Assembly: GCA_019415705.1 (NCBI GenBank)
Contig: DXYS01000027.1
Span: forward strand, 3,231 to 67,230
Source: Bacteroidales bacterium
GTDB taxonomy: Bacteria; Bacteroidota; Bacteroidia; Bacteroidales; Muribaculaceae
Length of the DNA: 64,000 bases
Reading direction: 5' to 3'
In this document: piece by piece, positions 42,873 to 50,098 of the stretch
How the letters are laid out: each line of letters starts with the position of its first letter
How positions within the stretch are numbered: the stretch's first letter is position 1
Translations under genes and position numbers: made by a program
Notes under the pieces: model-generated
What the model was told of the DNA's origin: nothing
Database searches by the model: none
The model's input: only the letters and a program-made list of their open reading frames with translations

Positions 42873-43961
42873 TTATTTTGGCCAAATATCAATTATATTA
42901 TATTCAAATGGATTTTCTTTTGCTTTTGAATAAGATGCATCATTAAATTCAAAGTGATTGCATTCGACAGCTTGATTGGAGTTAGTTATTTCATTATTTA
43001 ATTTCAGACATGTGCATGTTCCGTTTTCATTAAATTTTTTATGAGTACAAAGAAAACAGTTTTTGATTTCAAAACCATTTAGCTTAGCTATCACTAATCC
43101 GTAGAAAAAATAATTACACGTATAGGTTTTAGAATCAGCAGCGATATAATTATTATATTCGTTAACTGTTAATTCAAAAATTGAATCGGGCTTTCGATGG
43201 TTAAAATTTTGACAGTTTGTTTTCGTAACAATGCATTTTCCGCTTTTATATAGAATAAACTTGCTTAAATTGTATGATGGCTTAATTTCGTCTTTTGGAT
43301 CAAAAAATTTGGTGCTAAATCCCCAAAAATGAGTATAATCATTTTCTGAGATGTCATTTGAAACTATTTTGTCAACATCTTCTTCTGAATGTACTTCAAA
43401 TTCAATAATTCGTGCCTTTGAATTCTTTTTTGTTTTAGAACATCCATGAGTAACTTTGATTTCAATAAATATGTAGTTGTTTTGAGGACTTTGGTCGTTA
43501 TACCATATTAAATCAGGCTTGAAAGATAGTCCATCGATAGTTATTTTTTTCTCAATATCACAACTATTCAGAGATTTTTTTAAATCGAATCTTTTTTCTT
43601 TATATGAACTACATAAATCTACGTGTGGAGTTCTTATATGACATCTATCATATAATTTGCAACAATTTTGTGCTGTATAATGTATGGTTATTTTTTTCGA
43701 CTCTTTAAACCATTGCTCTACCCGCATCTTTGCATAACTATGGAGATATGTTTCATATGTGCATTGTTTTTGCTGGTCATCAGCGATTCTCCAATCATGG
43801 GCAAAATGCCATTGCCTTATTTGTCCACATTTTTTAATCATTCTGCATTTGCAATGAGGACAAAAGAAATCTTCAACAGAATTATAAGCGTCTTTTATAT
43901 GTGTCAAAACACCGGCTTCGGACAGGGCATAATGATGCTCTTGATTTATGTTAGTTTTCAT
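42873..43961 (-). CDS. CoiA-like zinc-knuckle PD-(D/E)xK nuclease
   Basis: A 362-residue protein with the layout of CoiA competence-type proteins. There is an N-terminal zinc site CPHC-x14-HFAH (Cys34, Cys37, His52, His55), then YLHSYAKMRVEQWF, and a restriction-nuclease-like core with Asp150 in SFKPDLIWYN and Glu167-x-Lys169 in IFIEIKVTHG. The C-terminal 150 residues hold further Cys/His pairs (CFLCTHKK, CTCLK, ECNHFEF) that may form a second zinc module. DNA cleavage or processing is inferred from these residues. The gene is far more AT-rich than its surroundings, so transfer is likely. It follows an XRE regulator by 11 bases and is transcribed with it. It could be a defence effector or a DNA-uptake factor; no other competence gene is present. 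Confidence 0.7.
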   Translation of the reverse strand: MKTNINQEHHYALSEAGVLTHIKDAYNSVEDFFCPHCKCRMIKKCGQIRQWHFAHDWRIADDQQKQCTYETYLHSYAKMRVEQWFKESKKITIHYTAQNCCKLYDRCHIRTPHVDLCSSYKEKRFDLKKSLNSCDIEKKITIDGLSFKPDLIWYNDQSPQNNYIFIEIKVTHGCSKTKKNSKARIIEFEVHSEEDVDKIVSNDISENDYTHFWGFSTKFFDPKDEIKPSYNLSKFILYKSGKCIVTKTNCQNFNHRKPDSIFELTVNEYNNYIAADSKTYTCNYFFYGLVIAKLNGFEIKNCFLCTHKKFNENGTCTCLKLNNEITNSNQAVECNHFEFNDASYSKAKENPFEYNIIDIWPK

Positions 43962-43972
43962 AAAGAATAAGA

Positions 43973-44473
43973 TTAAAGGTCTACGAAATCAACTTTTTTT
44001 CCTAATGAGGTAGCTATTTTAGACAGAATGTCATAACCGACTGAGTATTTGCCATTTTCAATGCGACTAAGATTTGCTGCATCGATACCGGCAAGTTTGG
44101 CAAGTTCACGTGCTTCAATTCTCTTTGATTCTCTGATTTCACGAATTCTTTTACCAATGCGTACTCTATCATCATTTCGATTTCCGGCACTGATGCCCAA
44201 AAGACCGCCACAGATATTAAAACGCATTGACTCGCGCCATATAGCGTTTATCATCGCCTCTTTGTTCTCGGAAAAATTTTTATCAAAAAGAATTTCCAGC
44301 CAGTGAAGCTCATAGTTTTGAGTTTCGACGTTCGCATAAGAGCCGATATCGCACAGCACGATAAAAACTTCTCCGTCAGGAGCTATTACCTCAACTTTGT
44401 TTTTGTCAGTTATTTGTGCTTTGGATTGTGTGGGATGATTGACAAAATCATCAAAAGTATTAAATTTATACAT
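43973..44473 (-). CDS. XRE-family helix-turn-helix regulator
   Basis: A 166-residue protein with an unrecognised N-terminal domain (about 1-100, APDGEVFIVLCDIGSYAN) and a C-terminal Cro/C1-type HTH at about 104-162 (RIGKRIREIRESKRIEAREL, GIDAANLSRIENGKYS). It precedes the nuclease gene in the same operon, the arrangement typical of restriction controller or toxin-antitoxin regulator genes, which repress or time expression of a partner. AT-rich like its partner. Confidence 0.85.
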   Translation of the reverse strand: MYKFNTFDDFVNHPTQSKAQITDKNKVEVIAPDGEVFIVLCDIGSYANVETQNYELHWLEILFDKNFSENKEAMINAIWRESMRFNICGGLLGISAGNRNDDRVRIGKRIREIRESKRIEARELAKLAGIDAANLSRIENGKYSVGYDILSKIATSLGKKVDFVDL

Positions 44474-44521
44474 GAATAAAATGCCGAATTAGAGTGTTGG
44501 CGCCACTTTTAAGGTTTGGGG

Positions 44522-44529
44522 CAAAGTTA
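44522..44529 (-). promoter_or_regulatory. -7 box for the regulator-nuclease operon
   Basis: On the minus strand TAACTTTG matches TAnnTTTG 49 bases before the HTH start. A TTTG at 44544-44547 lies 14 bases further upstream, closer than the usual 19-21. Confidence 0.45.
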
Positions 44530-44626
44530 ATACGTTTAATTGGCAAATACAACAATTAGGACGGTTTTTATTTAATTAGAATAAATCTTTACAAAGGAAA
44601 CATTATTTATATTCCGACAAATGATA

Positions 44627-44634
44627 TATTTTTG
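44627..44634 (+). promoter_or_regulatory. -7 box for the small exported proteins
   Basis: TATTTTTG matches TAnnTTTG and lies 22 bases before the ATG at 44656. It diverges from the regulator-nuclease promoter in the same 182-base spacer. Confidence 0.5.
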
Positions 44635-44655
44635 CTGTATAAACATCTAATTATC

Positions 44656-45048
44656 ATGAAAAAAATAGTTCTATTACTTCTCCTTGTCTTTGGCATGGCT
44701 ATTTGCTCAAATGCCGCCGAGACCGCAACTGTTGTAGCACCGACAACTAACGCCGTAAACAATTATCTGCTTTACCCGACAACCAACATTTACACTTTTC
44801 TTAAACTTGATACGAGAAACGGTAAAATTTGGCAGGTGCAATATTCTATGGATGAAAACGAGTTTGAAGTCGTTCTCAATTCAAAAGCATTAGTTCCAAC
44901 AGGTAAACCGGGTCAATTTGCGTTGTATCCCACTACAAACAATTGGACTTTCATTCTTCTCGACACTGTCAATGGAAATGTTTGGCATGTTCAATGGTCA
45001 CAAGAACCGGATAATCGCGGAATATTTCCAATTAAATCGTTATTTTGA
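44656..45048 (+). CDS. Small exported protein with two YPTTN-LDT-W repeats
   Basis: Start at MKKIVLLLLLVFGMA, a signal peptide cut near SNA-A. The 130-residue product has two 25-residue repeats: YPTTNIYTFLKLDTRNGK (from residue 40) and YPTTNNWTFILLDTVNGN (from 91), each ending in W-Q/H-V-Q-Y/W-S. The repeats look like paired beta-hairpins of an extracytoplasmic binding module. I know no function for this pattern. It is coupled to the next gene by a TGATG overlap. Confidence 0.75.
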   Translation: MKKIVLLLLLVFGMAICSNAAETATVVAPTTNAVNNYLLYPTTNIYTFLKLDTRNGKIWQVQYSMDENEFEVVLNSKALVPTGKPGQFALYPTTNNWTFILLDTVNGNVWHVQWSQEPDNRGIFPIKSLF

Positions 45049-45419
45049 TGAAAAAATTAGCATTATTTCTAATTTCGAGTTTTTTAGCTTGCACCAATTT
45101 GCAAGCTAAAAAACTATTTGTCGAGATGGAGTTTCATAAGAACACCATTAAACTTGATGATGGGTCAAATAAGAAAAGACAGCCAATTAAAGACAAAGAT
45201 GGAAAAGATTTGAAATTCACATCCCTAATAGGAGCTCTTAATTATATGTCGTTGCAAGGATGGGAATTGGTTGATACGAAATCGGTTACGTCTGGTGGTG
45301 GATATGTTGGACCTTATGGTGGAGCGAGCTCAACAAGTACTAAGGTTTACTATATCTTTTCAAAAGAGGTTTCTGATGAAGAATTAGAGCGAATCGTCAA
45401 AGATAGTTATAAAGACTAA
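45048..45419 (+). CDS. Small exported protein, DUF4177-like segment
   Basis: The ATG at 45048 overlaps the previous stop (TGATG), so translation is coupled. About 123 residues: a signal sequence (KKLALFLISSFLACTNLQA), possibly a lipoprotein at Cys15, then a beta-rich domain with LIGALNYMSLQGWELVDTKS. That helix-strand pattern resembles the LNxLGxEGWELV of DUF4177 proteins. Function unknown. Its stop overlaps the stop of the converging ogt gene. Confidence 0.7.
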   Translation: MKKLALFLISSFLACTNLQAKKLFVEMEFHKNTIKLDDGSNKKRQPIKDKDGKDLKFTSLIGALNYMSLQGWELVDTKSVTSGGGYVGPYGGASSTSTKVYYIFSKEVSDEELERIVKDSYKD

Positions 45420-45937
45420 TCCGTCTGACTCTCCTGATTCTCAAGCTCCAATAGAAAACGTTTTGCCTCTATGCTGCCGGCGTAGCCGGTCAGCGAGCCG
45501 GAGCGACCGATGATGCGGTGGCATGGCGCGATGATTGAGATGGCATTGGCGCCGACCGCTGCAGCCACGGCGCGGATAGCCGATGGCATTCCGATAAGCC
45601 GCGCCATTTCGCCATAAGAGATAGTGTGCCCGTATGGTATCGTGAGCAACGTTTCCCACACCTTTTTCTGAAACTCCGTGCCGGCAAACTGCATCGGCAC
45701 GTCAAACGTACGACGTAAGCCTGTGAAATATTCGTTTAACTGACTGACGGACTTTCCGATGACCGGCGACGTTCCCTCGGTGAACTCGGCGTCGAGCATC
45801 CAGCTGAGCCGACTGAGATTTGTGTCGTGCTTTTTACTTTGCATCCAGTCACACATGCATAGACGGTCGCCAAACGTGCCTAAAACCAAATCACCGCAGG
45901 GCGAGGTATATTTCTGTATTATAATATGTGTATTCAT
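45416..45937 (-). CDS. ogt: Methylated-DNA-protein-cysteine methyltransferase
   Basis: Removes alkyl groups from O6-methylguanine by irreversible transfer to its own cysteine. Start set at MNTHIIIQKYTSPCGDLVLG, which overlaps the stop of the glycosylase gene by four bases (ATGA); the upstream extension is glycosylase coding DNA. IIAPCHRIIG near the C-terminus is the active-site motif and IPYGHTISYGEMARLIG the DNA-binding helix. About 173 residues. No Ada regulator domain. Confidence 0.95.
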   Translation of the reverse strand: MNTHIIIQKYTSPCGDLVLGTFGDRLCMCDWMQSKKHDTNLSRLSWMLDAEFTEGTSPVIGKSVSQLNEYFTGLRRTFDVPMQFAGTEFQKKVWETLLTIPYGHTISYGEMARLIGMPSAIRAVAAAVGANAISIIAPCHRIIGRSGSLTGYAGSIEAKRFLLELENQESQTD

Positions 45938-46575
45938 GATTTTGGTGCGTAATCTTTCATGCCTTCGATTGCTCCGCCGGCTACGGCCCACAGGTACAGA
46001 CTCGCCACGCTGCCGTAAGGAGTGAAACGGCGGCGGTACTTTTCAAACAGACGGCGGTCGATTTTGCGGTGGTGATATATCATGCGCAGCCCGCGGTGTA
46101 TTGCGAGGTCGCCGAAACTCAATATGTCGGGGCGCTGCATTGAGAAGAGCATGAGCATCTCGGCGCTCCATACCCCGATGCCTCGCAGCGACGCAAGGCG
46201 CTCGCACACCTCGGCATCAGACATCGTCGTCAGCGCCGTGATGTCAAATTCGCCCGAGCGGATTTTCTCGGCCGCCGAGCGTATATATTCGACCTTACGG
46301 TATGAGATGCCGACAGACTGCAGCTCGTCAGGCGTGACAGCGAGGATGTTCTCAGGCGTGATGTCGCCGAATTTTCCGACAATTTTGCGCCAGATACTCT
46401 CTTGAGCCTTTGTTGAAATCTGCTGCCCGACAATCGAGTGGACAAGCGCTGCGAACAGGTCGGGCACGACACGGCGTCTGATGGGGCCGATGCGGTCTAT
46501 CACCTCGCCGAGACGCTTGTCGCGTCTCTTGAGATACTCAATTTCCTTGTCACCGTAGTTAAAATATTCCTCCAT
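45934..46575 (-). CDS. DNA-3-methyladenine glycosylase (AlkA-type HhH-GPD)
   Basis: Excises alkylated bases to start base-excision repair. The 213 residues carry the helix-hairpin-helix LASLRGIGVWSAEMLMLF followed by the catalytic region DILSFGDLAIHRGL with its aspartate. Compact form without the N-terminal TBP-like domain of E. coli AlkA. Translationally coupled to ogt, so two repair activities for alkylated DNA are made together. Confidence 0.93.
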   Translation of the reverse strand: MEEYFNYGDKEIEYLKRRDKRLGEVIDRIGPIRRRVVPDLFAALVHSIVGQQISTKAQESIWRKIVGKFGDITPENILAVTPDELQSVGISYRKVEYIRSAAEKIRSGEFDITALTTMSDAEVCERLASLRGIGVWSAEMLMLFSMQRPDILSFGDLAIHRGLRMIYHHRKIDRRLFEKYRRRFTPYGSVASLYLWAVAGGAIEGMKDYAPKS

Positions 46576-46581
46576 ACCTGT

Positions 46582-47103
46582 CTATAGACCAAATGCCTCG
46601 GAGTAGCGCACGACACCCGCGTGCACGTCGGCGCCCGCATCTAATTTACAATACATAAAATAATTGTCGTCGACCTCAAAGGGCGCACGGATGCCTGCCG
46701 GTCGAGCCGTTACGTAGCCGAATCGTGAGTAATAGGCCGGCTCGCCAAGCACAACAGACACGCCGTAGCCTAACTCGCGCGCCGCCTCATGTGCCGCCGC
46801 TATAAGCCTCGAGCCGATGCCACGACGCTGACAGTCAGGTCTGACAGCCAACGGCGCCAAAGCCACGGCCTTGCCCGCGCCGACGGTAATCTCCGACATC
46901 ATCAGAAAGCCTAAGACACGGCCGTCGCCGTCCGCAGCCACCAATGACAGCTCCGGAATATATTCGGCCGACTCCCTCAGACGCCTGACAAGCCGGTGCT
47001 CGTCGCCGTCGGTATGCGGCGCTCCGGCAAACGCCGATTCAACGACGACATCTATTTCGTCGTAATCCGCAAGCCTCTCCGGCCTGATTGATATAGTATT
47101 CAT
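46582..47103 (-). CDS. GNAT-family N-acetyltransferase
   Basis: About 173 residues starting MNTISIRPERLADYDEID; an ATG 69 bases upstream is less likely. The acetyl-CoA loop is RPDCQRRGIGSRLIAAAHEAA, preceded by LAPLAV. The overall pattern, ending in FEVDDNYFMYCKLDAG, resembles YhbS-like acetyltransferases. Six bases ahead of the glycosylase, so it is part of the same operon; substrate unknown. Confidence 0.88.
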   Translation of the reverse strand: MNTISIRPERLADYDEIDVVVESAFAGAPHTDGDEHRLVRRLRESAEYIPELSLVAADGDGRVLGFLMMSEITVGAGKAVALAPLAVRPDCQRRGIGSRLIAAAHEAARELGYGVSVVLGEPAYYSRFGYVTARPAGIRAPFEVDDNYFMYCKLDAGADVHAGVVRYSEAFGL

Positions 47104-47164
47104 AAGACGATAGCTAACCTTGTGCTCTGATATTACAAAGTTAGCTATTTTACGGTCGTAATAA

Positions 47165-47204
47165 GATTTCACCCCGAATGTTTTAAAACATCCGGGGTGA
47201 AATC
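47165..47204 (-). terminator. Long hairpin terminator of the utilisation operon
   Basis: Two 20-base arms (47165-47184 and 47185-47204), loopless with one mismatch, contain CACCCCG/CGGGGTG and TTTT/AAAA at the centre. It begins 26 bases after the last gene (stop at 47230) and is followed on the minus strand by TTATTA. It ends the operon that starts beyond the right edge. Confidence 0.8.
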
Positions 47205-47229
47205 TGCTATTTGTTCGTTCCCTTAAGGG

Positions 47230-48360
47230 TCAGTCGCCTTTGGGGACGATGCGGAAGTTGTCGAAAGCGAAATTACGCGGGAAATCTTCGGCAGTCTCAA
47301 GTCTGATATTAAAAGATTTGTAATAACTGTTGTCGGGATATGTCGCCGAGCGGTTTACGACGAATGGCAGACGGATTGTTTCCCAACGGTCGAAGTTCTG
47401 GATATTGAAATCGGTCGCTTTCCATTCTATAGGTGCGGCATCCCAGAACAAGTAAACATAGAATGTGATTTTATCAGCTACAAGCTGTGAGGATGTCCGG
47501 AACTCACATTTTATCTCATAATTCTCGGGATGGTCAAGCATATCGTCGGTTATATCACACGGCCAAGACTCCGATATATACCACCAGCCGCTCCACGTCG
47601 ATTTGTCGTTGATGCGGATGAAGTTGCCGCTGAGTCTGTCAGGGTCATCAGGGTCGGTCACGACTGCCGAGGTGTTGGTCGACATGTGTGTGTCATAGTC
47701 GACCATGACGTTTCGTTGGTCGTAGTATTTGCCGGGACATTGTGCCTCGACGCCATGCACAAGGCTGCGTACATTGACACGGATGTCTTTCGAAACGTTT
47801 TTGGGAACCTGTGCGGTGAGGTAGTTGTTGCCCGACGAGATTACCGGCATCTCTATGCCGTCGAAGTCGACTACGGCTTTCTCAGGCTCGATTTCATAAA
47901 GAGTGAAGAAATCGCCGTAAATCATAATCGTGTCGCCCGGTGCCGTAAACTCGTTGAACATGCGTTCGAGTTTGAGGTCGGGCGCAACGGTGTGGAACGG
48001 GAAAGAGCTGACTCCGGCGCGGTTGTATATGTAGATTTTGTCGGTTCGCTCGATGGGGAGTCGTACCGGGATTTTGAGATATAGGATGTTGTTTTCTGCG
48101 TAGGCTTCAGCAAGTTCAACCTTTATATCGTCAATAAGAACAGAGTCGATGTTGCTCATTTCGAGACCTTTGCCGTGTATGGCGATGAAGTCGCCGAGCG
48201 CGGCCTCCGAAATCTGTGTGTCGAGATCGCCGACTGTGGTGATGCCTTGGAAGTCAATCAGATAATGCGGGGCATCATCGTCGGAGCATGCAGTCATAAA
48301 CATTCCGGCGGCAAGAGCTCCGGACAGGAGTATGTTGTTAATTAACTTTTTCATTGTCAT
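47230..48360 (-). CDS. Surface glycan-binding lipoprotein (IPT/TIG plus SGBP-like)
   Basis: A 376-residue lipoprotein with signal ending in MTAC; a start two codons later (MKKLINN) is equally possible. IPT/TIG-like folds cover about 35-210 (ALGDFIAIHGKGLEMSNIDS, APGDTIMIYGDFFTLYE), and the C-terminal 150 residues form a beta-sandwich rich in Trp (STWSGWWYISESWP), as in the surface glycan-binding proteins that follow susD. It should hold the target glycan at the cell surface. Last gene of the operon. Confidence 0.88.
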   Translation of the reverse strand: MTMKKLINNILLSGALAAGMFMTACSDDDAPHYLIDFQGITTVGDLDTQISEAALGDFIAIHGKGLEMSNIDSVLIDDIKVELAEAYAENNILYLKIPVRLPIERTDKIYIYNRAGVSSFPFHTVAPDLKLERMFNEFTAPGDTIMIYGDFFTLYEIEPEKAVVDFDGIEMPVISSGNNYLTAQVPKNVSKDIRVNVRSLVHGVEAQCPGKYYDQRNVMVDYDTHMSTNTSAVVTDPDDPDRLSGNFIRINDKSTWSGWWYISESWPCDITDDMLDHPENYEIKCEFRTSSQLVADKITFYVYLFWDAAPIEWKATDFNIQNFDRWETIRLPFVVNRSATYPDNSYYKSFNIRLETAEDFPRNFAFDNFRIVPKGD

Positions 48361-48384
48361 GTAATTTTGAAATTACGTAATAGA

Positions 48385-50088
48385 TTACCAGCCGGGATTG
48401 TTTGTCGTGATATACGGGTTGGAGTTGACCTCGTTAGGCGGCAGCGGCAGCAACAGATGTTTCTTCTCGCGACGTTTTATCACACCGTTCTCGTCAACAT
48501 TACCGATGGCGTTCATAACCTGCAGGTATATACCCCAGCGGATAAGGTCCTGACGGCGTATGCCTTCGGCCGCAAACTCTTTGGCGCGCTCCTCGAGTAT
48601 ATATGAGCGGAACGACTCCTGTGTGAACGGTTTGAGGGTGTTGCGCTTGGAGCAGAGCGTCGAGTTGTTGCGCTCGTTGAGCATGTCGACATAGCCGATG
48701 GCGGTCGACGACGGACCGCCGTTCACCTCGTTGTCGGCTTCGGCGTAAATGAGCAGGGTCTCGGCGTAGCGCATGAACGGCCAGTTGTAGTCTGTGCGGT
48801 TACCGTCCAAGGGGTAATCCGTGACGGCGCTGAATTTCATCAACTTGGAGCCGTACATGTGTGCTCCGACAGCCACTTCGTCAGTGCGCTCGTATCCGCG
48901 TTCGCCGCGGTTGACATAGACGCTGTCGCGCTCGGGATAGAAGTAATAGTGCATGCGTCCGTTTTCGTTCCAGTAGGGTATGCGGTGCAATATGCCCCAG
49001 TTGATGCGCTCGTCGTCCCAGTCGTCAAAAGTCTGCAGCCAGTGGTCGCGCTGCACGTAGTAACCTTCGCTCCATTCGTTGTTATAGACGGGATTGGCAT
49101 ATCCTAAGTAATTGCAGGGTACGTAGTTGGAGTAGAGTGTGCCTTCGCCGGTCTTGGTCTGCAGGCAGAACTGAAACTCAGGTCCGTTCTTGTAAGCGGC
49201 GCTCCACAGTGTCTCCTGATTTGCGGCGAGATCAAACTCTCCGTCGGTGATTGCCTCCAATGCCTTGTTCATGGCGAGGGTGTAGTACTCTTTAGAGTCA
49301 AACTCCTCATATCCGGCCACGACGTCTTTCGTGTGGGTGATTTCCTGCGGCATAAGGCGCGAGGTGGTGCCGTCAGGATTGGTGCGTGTGCCGGGACCGC
49401 CTTTGACCGTAATCTGTCCGGAGGTCATGGATGCGCTGCCGATTGTGGCATAGACTTTGGCTAAAAGAGCTTTTGCAGAGCCGCGGCAGACATGGCCCTT
49501 GACATATGAGGGGTCGGTGCGCGGCACAAGCTCCAGCTCGGCCTCCTTTAGATCCTCGATAATAAGTTCGTAAATCTCTTTGACTGAGGCGCGCGGCTGC
49601 TCGGGCTGGTTGCCTTCGGAGACCGATGTGCGGAACAGAGGCACCGGTCCGTAATACTGCACGAGGGTGAAGTAAGACCATGCACGCAGGAAACGCAGTT
49701 CGCCTAATGCGTTCTTTTTGGTCTTCTCGTCGATGCTCATGCCGCTGACTAACGAGTGGAAATAGTTGGCACGGTGTATGCCGAGGAAGTAGTAACGATA
49801 GAAGTTCTCGTTGCTGATGTTGTTGTAGAAGTTGCCTGCGCCGATGTCGCCGAACGCCCATGTCGGGCCGGTCTGGTAGTCGCAGTCAAAGTTGACGACG
49901 GTGTGGTAGTTGCCCCACTCAAACGAGTGCTCGAGGCTTTCGTAGGCGCTTGCGACGAGATTGTCGTAGCCTCCGGCAGCAGCGACATCGTCACCTGAGA
50001 CAAAGGTGAAAGTCTCTTCGTCGAGGTCGCAGGATGTGAGAGATATGGCGCCGGCAAGCAAAAACGGTAATATATTGGTAATTTTCAT
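48385..50088 (-). CDS. RagB/SusD-family outer-membrane lipoprotein
   Basis: Glycan-capturing lid of the SusC transporter: 567 residues, lipoprotein signal ending in LTSC, TPR-like helices in the first half (ALGELRFLRAWSYFTLVQYY) and the typical C-terminal RQDLIRWGIYLQ motif. It is 10 bases after susC and 24 before the surface glycan-binding gene. Confidence 0.96.
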   Translation of the reverse strand: MKITNILPFLLAGAISLTSCDLDEETFTFVSGDDVAAAGGYDNLVASAYESLEHSFEWGNYHTVVNFDCDYQTGPTWAFGDIGAGNFYNNISNENFYRYYFLGIHRANYFHSLVSGMSIDEKTKKNALGELRFLRAWSYFTLVQYYGPVPLFRTSVSEGNQPEQPRASVKEIYELIIEDLKEAELELVPRTDPSYVKGHVCRGSAKALLAKVYATIGSASMTSGQITVKGGPGTRTNPDGTTSRLMPQEITHTKDVVAGYEEFDSKEYYTLAMNKALEAITDGEFDLAANQETLWSAAYKNGPEFQFCLQTKTGEGTLYSNYVPCNYLGYANPVYNNEWSEGYYVQRDHWLQTFDDWDDERINWGILHRIPYWNENGRMHYYFYPERDSVYVNRGERGYERTDEVAVGAHMYGSKLMKFSAVTDYPLDGNRTDYNWPFMRYAETLLIYAEADNEVNGGPSSTAIGYVDMLNERNNSTLCSKRNTLKPFTQESFRSYILEERAKEFAAEGIRRQDLIRWGIYLQVMNAIGNVDENGVIKRREKKHLLLPLPPNEVNSNPYITTNNPGW

Positions 50089-50098
50089 GTTGCTCGGT

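Noticed and set aside
42873..44473. Calling the regulator-nuclease pair a type II restriction-modification system
   Set aside because: No methyltransferase gene is present in the island or next to it, so only a nuclease-like module can be claimed.
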